Assembly (NCBI RefSeq): GCF_024721175.1
Contig: NZ_CP099399.1
Location: forward strand, 3,242,001 to 3,306,000
From: Rhizobium sp. Pop5
Lineage (GTDB): Bacteria; Pseudomonadota; Alphaproteobacteria; Rhizobiales; Rhizobiaceae
Direction of reading: 5' to 3'
Length of the DNA stretch: 64,000 nt
Shown: positions 57,121 through 64,000 of the stretch, one piece after another
How positions within the stretch are numbered: the first letter of the stretch is position 1
Layout: each line of letters starts with the position of its first letter
Position numbers and translations under genes: made by a program
The notes under the pieces: generated by a model
Databases searched by the model: none
What the model was told of the DNA's origin: nothing
Seen by the model: only the letters and a program-made list of their open reading frames with translations

Positions 57121-57218
57121 GAGCAATTCCAACAAAAGCGTGTAACGGCTTTGCTGGAATTGCGTGAAAACGAAGAGATAGAGCATTTCCGCGATTAGGA
57201 CAAAAGCGGGAATACTCT
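57121..57218. repeat. Two rhizobial intergenic palindromes between cheR and cheB
   Basis: First unit: GCAATTCCA at 57123-57131 pairs with TGGAATTGC at 57155-57163, with AAAGC/GCTTT inside. Second unit (57181-57218): GAGCATTTCCGC pairs imperfectly with GCGGGAATACTC. Strings of this kind, beginning GAGCAATTCC or AGAGCATTTCCGC, are common dispersed repeats in Rhizobium. They interrupt the operon without separating its genes. Confidence 0.75.
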
Positions 57219-58071
57219 AGATACGCTGAAACACCGTGTTCGAAACCTGTTTCAGCGGCAGGTCGAAGCCGGTGATCGACTCGGAATGGCCGATGAACAT
57301 GTAGCCGCCCTTCGCCAGGCAATTGCAGAGACGGTTGAGCACGCCGGCCTGGGTTTGCTTGTCGAAGTAGATCAGCACGTTGCGGCAGAAGATGATGTTC
57401 ATCAAGTCGCCGACCGGGTATTTATCGTCCATCAGGTTCATTCGGGCAAATCCCACCCTGCTGCGCAGCTTCGGCGTGATACGCACCTCCTTCCGGCCCG
57501 GCTGCTTGGCGACCAGCACGTATTTGCGCTGCAGGTCGCGCGGCACCGGCGCGATCATGTCTTCCGGATAAATGCCCCGGCGCGCCGTCTGCAGCACGTC
57601 GGTGGAAAGATCGGTGGCAAGCACGCTGTAGGAGACGTCGTTACGGCCTTCGGCAAATTCCGCCAGCACCATCGCCATCGTGTAGGGTTCCGCCCCCGTC
57701 GAGCAGGCCGAACTCCAGGTGCGGATGGTGCGCACGCCGCTGCTGGCGATCGTCGGCAACGCCACGGTCTGCAGGTAGTCGAAATGCTTGGCTTCCCGGA
57801 AGAAGTCGGTCTTGTTTGTCGTCACCACGTCGATGAGGTAGACGGTTTCCTGGGCCAGACCATCGTGGTTGAACAGGAAGTCGCAATAGTCGTCGAAGGT
57901 CGAATGATTGGTCGCGCGAAGGCGACGTCTCAACCGCCCTTCGAGCATCGTCAGCTTGGTCGGCGGCATCTTGATGCCGCTATAGTCGTAGATGAACCGG
58001 GCAAGCATGTCGAAATTGCGCTTGCTGATCCGGTCGCCGGGCAATTGGCTTTCCACCGCTGCCATACTCAT
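57217..58071 (-). CDS. cheR: Chemotaxis protein methyltransferase CheR
   Basis: 284 residues. N-terminal CheR domain (about 15-75: [33 protein letters not shown]). SAM-binding domain with [39 protein letters not shown], and [14 protein letters not shown], ending [15 protein letters not shown]. It methylates glutamates of chemoreceptors. The gene is preceded by cheW (31-base gap). It carries no TPR extension. Confidence 0.96.
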   Translation of the reverse strand: MSMAAVESQLPGDRISKRNFDMLARFIYDYSGIKMPPTKLTMLEGRLRRRLRATNHSTFDDYCDFLFNHDGLAQETVYLIDVVTTNKTDFFREAKHFDYLQTVALPTIASSGVRTIRTWSSACSTGAEPYTMAMVLAEFAEGRNDVSYSVLATDLSTDVLQTARRGIYPEDMIAPVPRDLQRKYVLVAKQPGRKEVRITPKLRSRVGFARMNLMDDKYPVGDLMNIIFCRNVLIYFDKQTQAGVLNRLCNCLAKGGYMFIGHSESITGFDLPLKQVSNTVFQRI

Positions 58072-58101
58072 AGAACGCAGTACTCCGGGGTTGGCGCGGC
58101 G

Positions 58102-58584
58102 TCAGGCCGCCGATTGCAGTGCCGAGGCGTCCTCGCGCGACAGCAGTCGTGCAAGATCGATGATGACGACGAAACCGTTCTCGCGGCGGACGACGCCGGC
58201 GATATAGTCCGAGCGCCAACGCACGCCGATATCGGGCGCCGCCTCGATCTGGTCACGCCGGAAGGGCGTGACCTCGAAGACGCGATCGGCAACGAGGCCG
58301 AGGGTGAGCAGCCGGCTTTCCATCGGCACGTCAAGGACGAGCACCCGCGTGTGCGGCGTCGGCACGGTCTTCGTCATGCCGAGCTTCAATCGAAGATCGA
58401 TCGTCGGCACACCCTGTCCGCGCACATCGCGCAGGCCGAGCAGATAGTCGGGACCATTCGGAATCTTGAAGGCTTCCGCATAGTCGAGAATTTCCCGCAC
58501 CACCTCAACCGGCACGGCGAAAATTTCGTCGCCGAGGCTGAAGGTCACGAATTGTGCTTCCAGAGATGTCGTGGCCATGATCAT
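58102..58584 (-). CDS. cheW: Chemotaxis adaptor CheW
   Basis: 160 residues. SH3-like CheW fold: [64 protein letters not shown] and [12 protein letters not shown]. Couples receptors to the kinase CheA. Its start overlaps the preceding chemoreceptor stop (ATGA), so they are translationally coupled; a Met two codons later is an alternative start. This receptor-linked CheW suggests a dedicated array for the three receptors. Confidence 0.95.
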   Translation of the reverse strand: MIMATTSLEAQFVTFSLGDEIFAVPVEVVREILDYAEAFKIPNGPDYLLGLRDVRGQGVPTIDLRLKLGMTKTVPTPHTRVLVLDVPMESRLLTLGLVADRVFEVTPFRRDQIEAAPDIGVRWRSDYIAGVVRRENGFVVIIDLARLLSREDASALQSAA

Positions 58585-60398
58585 GCACTTTCCTTGAATT
58601 CGGCGTCCCCGTCATCGGGACCGCCCATGGAGAGATCGAGAGCGAAACCTTTCACCCGCGCCTGCTGGCCGGCGACACTGTTGGCGGCCGGTTTCTTGGC
58701 CGCGGGCTTGCGCGCGGCGGCCGGAGCCGGGCTGCGCACCGTCATCCTGGCCACCGGTGCGCGCTCGCGACGCCCGCCTGCCGTATCGACCTTGAAGAAG
58801 GCGATCGACGTCTGCAGTTCTTCTGCTTGGGAAGCGAGCTCTTCGGAAGTCGCGGACATCTGCTCGGAAGCGCCGGCATTCTGCTGCGTCACCTTGTCGA
58901 GCTGCTGGATCGCCTCGTTGATCTGGGCAGCCCCGATATCCTGCTCGCGGCAGGCAGCGCTGATCTCGGAAACTAGCTCCGCCGTCTTGCGGATGTCAGG
59001 CACCAGGCGGCCAAGCATTTCCCCGGCTTCCTGAGCAGCCTTGACCGTGTCACTCGACATCGAGCCGATTTCGGCGGCTGCCGACTGGCTGCGTTCGGCA
59101 AGCTTGCGCACTTCCGAGGCGACCACCGCAAAACCCTTGCCGTGCTCGCCGGCACGTGCTGCTTCCACAGCCGCATTGAGAGCCAGCAAATCGGTCTGAC
59201 GGGCGATTTCCTGGACGATGCCGATCTTCTCGGCGATGGTCCGCATCGCCTGCACCGCCCGCGTCACCGCGTCGCCACTGGCTTCCGCATCCTTGGCCGA
59301 CTGACGGGCGATCTTCTCCGTCTGGGCGGCGTTATCGGCATTCTGCTTGATGTTCGCTGCCATCTCCTCCATCGAGGCGGAGGCCTCTTCGGCGGAGGCG
59401 GCCTGCTCGCTGGCGCCCTGCGACACCTGCTCGGAACTTGCGGAAAGCTCCTGACTGCCGGCCGAAACATTTTCAGCAGCCGAGATCGCGTCGGCGACGA
59501 CGCCGCGCAGGCGCTCGACCATCTGCTCGAGCGCAAGCCCCAGCGTATCCTTTTCCGAGAGCGGCTTCGGAGACACCATCAGGTCGCCGTTGGAGATCTG
59601 GTTGGCGATGCTGGCGGTATTGCGCAGATTCGCGGTCATCCGGCTCATCGAAACGACGAGATCGCGGATTTCGTCATTGCTCTTATGCTCGATGTTCTGT
59701 TCGAGGTCGCCGATGCTGACGGCATCGGCAAGGCTGACGGCGCGCTTCAGGCCACGGGAGATATTGAGCAGGATCCAGATGGCAGCCGCCGACGAGACGA
59801 CGATCAGGCCGACCGTCATCATCAAAAGCATGTTGCGCGATTGCGCATACTGGTCGTTGGTGGCTGCATCCGTTTCGGCGACGTTGCCGGTCACAGTGTC
59901 GTTCAGCTTGGCGAGAATGCCGAGAAGCTGGGTTGTCACCTGCTGGCCTTCGCCCATCGAGATGACGCCGGCCTGCGCGTTGGATTCCGTCGTGTTCTGC
60001 TTTGCGAGATCGGCAATATGATCCTGCAGCGCCGTCCATTTGCCGTAGAGATCGCCGAACTGCGCCATTGCCCGCTTGATCTCCGGATCGTCGGAGGTGG
60101 AAAGCCGGCCATGGAGCGTCTTGATGAGGTCGCGCTGCTGCGAGATCTCATCGACATAGCCGCCGATCTTGCTGGCATCGGTATTGATGATCGCGTCCTT
60201 TTCGGCGCGGATGGAACGCATCACGGCATCGGAGAGATCACCGGAATCGCGCAGATTGGCGACCGGACCGGCGACCATGATCGAAATGTCGCTGTTCAGC
60301 GACGAGAGATTGTAGATCGAAAGACCTGCCATGGCGCAGGTCAGGAGAACGATGAAACTGAACACCAGGCTCAGTTTGAGTTTGATCGTAAAGCGCAT
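58581..60398 (-). CDS. Methyl-accepting chemotaxis protein, single HAMP repeat
   Basis: 605 residues from the ATG at 60398. TM1 about 8-30; a four-helix-bundle ligand region (about 31-185), TM2 about 190-212, HAMP, then one extra 39-residue HAMP-type unit (about 257-295, [19 protein letters not shown]). Signalling domain tip [19 protein letters not shown] near 425. The tail [23 protein letters not shown] is shared with the two other receptors. C-terminal linker Ala/Arg/Lys rich. Translationally coupled to cheW. Confidence 0.93.
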   Translation of the reverse strand: MRFTIKLKLSLVFSFIVLLTCAMAGLSIYNLSSLNSDISIMVAGPVANLRDSGDLSDAVMRSIRAEKDAIINTDASKIGGYVDEISQQRDLIKTLHGRLSTSDDPEIKRAMAQFGDLYGKWTALQDHIADLAKQNTTESNAQAGVISMGEGQQVTTQLLGILAKLNDTVTGNVAETDAATNDQYAQSRNMLLMMTVGLIVVSSAAAIWILLNISRGLKRAVSLADAVSIGDLEQNIEHKSNDEIRDLVVSMSRMTANLRNTASIANQISNGDLMVSPKPLSEKDTLGLALEQMVERLRGVVADAISAAENVSAGSQELSASSEQVSQGASEQAASAEEASASMEEMAANIKQNADNAAQTEKIARQSAKDAEASGDAVTRAVQAMRTIAEKIGIVQEIARQTDLLALNAAVEAARAGEHGKGFAVVASEVRKLAERSQSAAAEIGSMSSDTVKAAQEAGEMLGRLVPDIRKTAELVSEISAACREQDIGAAQINEAIQQLDKVTQQNAGASEQMSATSEELASQAEELQTSIAFFKVDTAGGRRERAPVARMTVRSPAPAAARKPAAKKPAANSVAGQQARVKGFALDLSMGGPDDGDAEFKESA

Positions 60399-60407
60399 TT
60401 CTAACAC

Positions 60408-60588
60408 CCCTCTAGATGCTGTGGATATCCTGCGAATTTCAAATTGCGCAGTGGCGAAGACGCTTCATGCGTTCCCGGTTCTGCCATCATCCTCCGGCGC
60501 ATCCATGCGGCGGTCTTATTCGGGAGCTGGTCCTGCCCCCCGTTCTGCACTGTGGGAAGAGCGCCCACGCGCTCTCCCCCCGGGAGAA
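60408..60588. other. Spacer with hairpin between tandem chemoreceptor genes
   Basis: AGAGCGC (60558-60564) pairs with GCGCTCT (60569-60575), four-base loop; it lies just past the stop of the upstream receptor. There is no T-tract, so it may slow or process the transcript without ending it. Nothing else is evident. Confidence 0.5.
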
Positions 60589-62646
60589 CTACGCGCTCTC
60601 CCGGAACTCATCGTCTGACGTGTCGGGACCGCCCATCGACATGTCGAGAGCAAACCCCTTCGCTCGAGCCTGTTGGCCGGCGACGCTATTGGCGGGAGCC
60701 GTCTTGCCGGCAGGCTTGCGCCCCCCGGCCGGGCTTCGCGTGGTCATCTTGACGGGCGCAGCGCGGCCCTGGCGACCGCTCGCCGCCGCCTTGCCGTTGT
60801 CCGCCATCTCGACCTTGAAGAAAGCGATCGAGGCCTGCAGCTCTTCCGCCTGGGCGGCGAGCTCTTCGGAGGTCGCGGACATCTGCTCGGAGGCGCCGGC
60901 ATTCTGCTGCGTCACCTTGTCGAGCTGCTGGATCGCCTCATTGATCTGCATCGCGCCGACGTCCTGCTCACGGCAGGCGGCGCTGATCTCGGAGACCAGT
61001 TCCGCCGTCTTGCGGATGTCGGGCACCAACCGGCCGAGCATGTCGCCGGCTTCCTGAGCGGCGATCACGGTATCGCTCGACATGGCGCTGATTTCGGCGG
61101 CTGCCGACTGGCTGCGTTCGGCAAGCTTGCGTACTTCCGATGCCACCACCGCAAAGCCCTTGCCGTGTTCACCCGCACGAGCGGCCTCGACGGCGGCATT
61201 GAGAGCCAAGAGGTCGGTCTGACGGGCGATCTCCTGAACGATGCCGATCTTCTGGGCGATCGTGCGCATGGCGTCGACGGCGCGGGCAACTGCGCTTCCG
61301 CTCATCTCCGCATCCTTGGCGGATTGACGGGCGATCTTCTCGGTCTGGGCGGCGTTGTCGGCGTTCTGCTTGATGTTCGCTGCCATCTCTTCCATCGAGG
61401 CGGAAGCCTCTTCGGCAGAAGCCGCCTGTTCGCTGGCGCCCTGCGAAACCTGTTCCGAGCTGGCAGACAGTTCCTGGCTGCCGGCCGAGACACTTTCGGC
61501 GGCGGTAATCGCATCGGCGACGACATCGCGCAGGCGTGCGACCATCTGCTCGAGCGCAAGGCCGAGCGTATCCTTGGGCGAGAGCGGCTTGGGGGACACC
61601 ATCAAATCGCCGTTCGCGATCTGTGTGGCGATCTCGGCGGTGACACGGAGATTGGTAACCATGCTCTGCATGGCGGTGCCGAGCGTATCCTTGGCCGAGA
61701 GCGGCTTCACCTCGACGGAAAGGTCGCCTTCGGCGATCTGGCTGGCGACATTGGCTGTGGCGCGCAGATTGTTGACCATGCCGAGCATGGCGATGCCGAG
61801 CGTATCCTTGTCGGAAAGCGGTTTCGGCGTGACGCTGAGGTCGCCGTTCGAGATTTCGTTTGCGATCTCCGCGGTGTTGCGGAGATTGTCGGTCATGACG
61901 TTGATCGTGTTCACAAGATCCTTGATCTCGTCATTGCTCCTGATCTCGACCTTCTGGTTCAGATCGCCGATGGCAACGGCGCTTGCAACGTTCATGATCT
62001 TGCGCAGACCGCTGTTGACGCCGAGCGCGATCCAAAGCGCGGCAGCGAAAGCGATGAGGGACGCGCCGATTGCGATGCCGATCAGCATGTTCTTCGTGGA
62101 ACTGTAGAGAGCGTCGTTGTCGGCATCAGCTCTCGCCATCGCCTTCTGCTGAAGCGCGACAAGCGTCTCGAAAACGTCTTCCAGTTCCATGACCAGGGCG
62201 CGAACCTCTCCGGACGAAAGGGCGGCGGCGCCTGTCCTATCGCCGCTCTGCTGCAGGGAGGCGACCTTGTTTGAGTCTTCAGTGAAACGTTTGGCGAGCT
62301 CCACCAGCCGGTCCCAGGTAGGCTTGCCCTCGGCAGTTGCAAGCTGCTGGCCGCCCGTCGCAAAGGTGAGCATTTCTTCCATGCTCTTCGCCGAGTTCTG
62401 GTAGTCCTTCGTGACCACTTCGGGGTTCATTTCCAGAAGGGCATTCTTCTGCCAGCGAACGGCATTGAGCTCTGCAGCCTTGGCCTCCAGAGCCAGTTCC
62501 AATCTTTTTGCAGGCCCCGAAACAAGATTGCCGAGGGCGTCGTTCAGCGAGCCGAGGCTGAGGATTCCGTAAGCCGCGCTACCCACCAGCAATAGTATGA
62601 CAAAACCAAATGCGGCAGCGAGTTTAAGTTTAATCGTAATACGCAT
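60589..62646 (-). CDS. Methyl-accepting chemotaxis protein with poly-HAMP repeat
   Basis: 685 residues. TM1 about 8-30, ligand four-helix bundle about 31-185, TM2 about 188-210, HAMP, then three near-identical 39-residue units beginning NLR at 254, 293 and 332 (core GDLSVxxKPLSxKDTLG). Signalling domain about 371-620 with [19 protein letters not shown]; tail [23 protein letters not shown]. The three units make an 117-base DNA tandem repeat at about 61537-61887. Poly-HAMP arrays are known in soluble and membrane receptors, and pass signals by alternating states. Confidence 0.94.
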   Translation of the reverse strand: MRITIKLKLAAAFGFVILLLVGSAAYGILSLGSLNDALGNLVSGPAKRLELALEAKAAELNAVRWQKNALLEMNPEVVTKDYQNSAKSMEEMLTFATGGQQLATAEGKPTWDRLVELAKRFTEDSNKVASLQQSGDRTGAAALSSGEVRALVMELEDVFETLVALQQKAMARADADNDALYSSTKNMLIGIAIGASLIAFAAALWIALGVNSGLRKIMNVASAVAIGDLNQKVEIRSNDEIKDLVNTINVMTDNLRNTAEIANEISNGDLSVTPKPLSDKDTLGIAMLGMVNNLRATANVASQIAEGDLSVEVKPLSAKDTLGTAMQSMVTNLRVTAEIATQIANGDLMVSPKPLSPKDTLGLALEQMVARLRDVVADAITAAESVSAGSQELSASSEQVSQGASEQAASAEEASASMEEMAANIKQNADNAAQTEKIARQSAKDAEMSGSAVARAVDAMRTIAQKIGIVQEIARQTDLLALNAAVEAARAGEHGKGFAVVASEVRKLAERSQSAAAEISAMSSDTVIAAQEAGDMLGRLVPDIRKTAELVSEISAACREQDVGAMQINEAIQQLDKVTQQNAGASEQMSATSEELAAQAEELQASIAFFKVEMADNGKAAASGRQGRAAPVKMTTRSPAGGRKPAGKTAPANSVAGQQARAKGFALDMSMGGPDTSDDEFRESA
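61537..61887 (-). repeat. Three tandem 117-base repeats inside the poly-HAMP receptor gene
   Basis: Each unit encodes 39 residues; the sequence recurs with GAGCGTATCCTTG-type core (on the plus strand) at 61565, 61682 and 61799. Units are diverged but clearly homologous. The neighbouring receptor has a single copy at 59520-59640, so number varies between paralogues. Confidence 0.85.
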
Positions 62647-62947
62647 CTCAATATTCCCCTACGAGAGCGAAGCAATAAATGTGAACCGGAACACGCGGCA
62701 TCATGCAGCAACGAAATTCCGACCGGCAAAACATGCCGAGTCAGGAGACGCTCCCGTCCACGGAACGTCGAACTTTAAAGTGATGTGTCTGAAAGGGGGG
62801 AAGCGACTACATTCACTTCCCGGCGGCCGGACATCTATCGGTCGCAGCACCAACGCTTACACACGTTGGGATATTTCCGCCTCGGGCCGCCGGAGCGGCC
62901 CGAGGGATCATATGAGGGCGGGCGCTCGGGCGCCCAGCCGGGGAGCG
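62647..62947. other. Intergenic region between second and third chemoreceptor genes
   Basis: 301 bases without a gene. A very stable hairpin of 11 pairs (62880-62890 with 62895-62905, loop CGGA) lies about 45 bases past the third receptor's stop on the minus strand. It is GC-rich and lacks a long T-tract. The remainder is the leader of the second receptor gene; CGTAGGGGAATATTGAG precedes its ATG. Confidence 0.6.
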
Positions 62948-64000
62948 CTATGCGCTCTCCCTGAAGTCGTCGTCGCCGGCATCAGGACCGCCCATCGACA
63001 TGTCGAGAGCAAAGCCCTTGAGGCGCTGCTGCTGAGCTGAAACGGTCTGGCCGCGACCCTGTCCGTATGCCTGCGGGGTGGGGTTGCGGGCAGCAACCGC
63101 CGCTTTCGCCTTTGACGAGCCTTTCGGCTGCGTCCTCTGGACACCGGTGCGAACGCTGCCTGCCGTATCGACCTTGAAGAAGGCGATCGACGTCTGCAGT
63201 TCTTCCGCTTGGGAAGCAAGCTCTTCGGAAGTCGCCGACATTTGCTCGGAGGCGCCGGCATTCTGCTGCGTCACCTTGTCGAGCTGCTGGATCGCCTCGT
63301 TGATCTGCGAGGCGCCGATATCCTGCTCGCGGCAGGCGGCGCTGATCTCTGCGACCAGTTCCGCCGTCTTGCGGATGTCCGGCACCAGGCGGCCGAGCAT
63401 CTCGCCGGCATCGGCCGCGGCCTTGACCGTGTCACCCGACATCGCACTGATTTCGGCTGCGGCCGACTGGCTGCGTTCGGCAAGCTTGCGCACTTCCGAG
63501 GCGACCACCGCAAAACCCTTGCCGTGCTCACCGGCGCGCGCGGCTTCCACGGCGGCGTTGAGGGCGAGAAGATCGGTCTGCCGCGCGATTTCCTGAACGA
63601 TACTGATCTTCTGCGCGATCGTGCGCATCGCATCGACCGCGCGTGTCACTGCTTCGCCGCTGGCTTCCGCATCCTTGGCCGATTGGCGGGCGATCTTCTC
63701 TGTCTGGGCAGCATTGTCGGCATTCTGCTTGATGTTGGCGGCCATCTCCTCCATCGAGGCGGAGGCTTCTTCTGCGGAAGCGGCCTGTTCAGTCGCGCCC
63801 TGCGACACCTGCTCGGAACTTGCCGAAAGCTGCTGGCTGCCGGAAGAGACGTTTTCGGCGGCCGACAGGGCGTCGGCGACAACGCCGCGCAGGCGCTCGA
63901 TCATGATGTTGACGTTGCCCAGAAGTTCGCCGATTTCGTCGTGGCCGGTGATTTCGGCCATCTTCGTCAGATCGCCTTCGGCCACTTCGCGAACCACGGT
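62948..64000 (-). CDS. Methyl-accepting chemotaxis protein (partial, 5' end outside window)
   Basis: The frame runs to the window edge, so only about the last 350 residues are seen: a HAMP domain ([25 protein letters not shown]), the long signalling helices, tip [19 protein letters not shown] and a tail [23 protein letters not shown]. Unlike the other two it has a plain HAMP with no 39-residue units. It is the first of the three receptors in transcription order within the window; further chemotaxis genes probably lie upstream, beyond the edge. Confidence 0.92.
   Translation of the reverse strand, partial: TVVREVAEGDLTKMAEITGHDEIGELLGNVNIMIERLRGVVADALSAAENVSSGSQQLSASSEQVSQGATEQAASAEEASASMEEMAANIKQNADNAAQTEKIARQSAKDAEASGEAVTRAVDAMRTIAQKISIVQEIARQTDLLALNAAVEAARAGEHGKGFAVVASEVRKLAERSQSAAAEISAMSGDTVKAAADAGEMLGRLVPDIRKTAELVAEISAACREQDIGASQINEAIQQLDKVTQQNAGASEQMSATSEELASQAEELQTSIAFFKVDTAGSVRTGVQRTQPKGSSKAKAAVAARNPTPQAYGQGRGQTVSAQQQRLKGFALDMSMGGPDAGDDDFRESA

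Noticed and set aside
61537..61887. CRISPR-like or satellite repeat
   Set aside because: The 117-base units are in-frame protein repeats with no spacers; they encode HAMP-type units.

Overview
The window is ordinary chromosomal backbone of an alphaproteobacterium, very probably a Rhizobium of the leguminosarum/etli type. I base this on gene content and sequence feel, not on a search. Markers are the alpha-type Tol operon, a sqdBDC sulfolipid operon, the lpiA-acvB (atvA) lysyl-lipid pair, an RcdA-family gene with CtrA-type boxes, rhizobial intergenic palindromes, high GC with strong GC3, and the tkt-gap-pgk-fba sugar-phosphate genes. I see no tRNA, rRNA, prophage, insertion sequence, integrase or CRISPR array.

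Layout. 1-4588 (minus): ybgC-tolQ-tolR-tolA-tolB, the envelope constriction machine; tolB runs off the left edge. 4730-8623 (plus): sqdB, sqdD and sqdC for sulfoquinovosyl diacylglycerol, with a three-hairpin mosaic repeat between sqdB and sqdD, then an unknown coiled-coil protein. 8731-13155: 5-formyl-THF cyclo-ligase, a YmdB-type phosphodiesterase, small envelope and stress proteins, and yebC. 13232-16674 (minus): a flavin monooxygenase and a stand-alone chemoreceptor. 16855-21182 (plus): ruvCAB, a Tat-exported phosphoesterase, a NUDIX hydrolase and a DinB-fold protein. 21240-28759 (minus): acvB and lpiA (lysyl-phosphatidylglycerol hydrolase and synthase), a large MscS channel and a short-type 6-phosphogluconate dehydrogenase. 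28874-33205: a divergent SRPBCC/ArsR pair with an operator over the regulator's start codon, an XRE regulator, an epimerase and a secreted phytase-like esterase.

33283-34178 (minus) holds zapA and DUF4164 genes with a strong 6S RNA (ssrS) candidate just downstream of zapA. 34508-43194 (plus) is a carbon-metabolism block, tkt, gap, pgk and class I aldolase, interspersed with an acidic small protein, an unlisted 58-residue membrane protein and a K+/H+ antiporter. 43340-52765 is mixed: PhzF, a 54-residue membrane protein, an MFS transporter, DUF1192, a CtrA-box-flanked candidate sRNA upstream of rcdA, rpmE, an ABC exporter, an orphan Bug-type binding protein, a DUF1508 protein and a YciI/ECF42-type sigma pair. 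52766-54928 (minus) is a MotA/MotB-like stator pair that is neither flagellar nor Tol by context, followed by a SuhB-type phosphatase.

56012-64000 (minus) is a chemotaxis operon: three tandem chemoreceptors, cheW, cheR and cheB. The receptors share a nearly identical signalling domain and C-terminal tail but differ in the number of 39-residue HAMP units. cheA and cheY are not in view and may lie beyond the right edge.

The most interesting items are the CtrA-box/sRNA/rcdA region, the stator-like pair, the HAMP-repeat expansion with the shared receptor tail, the sqd mosaic element, the ArsR operator on its own start codon, and two small membrane proteins.
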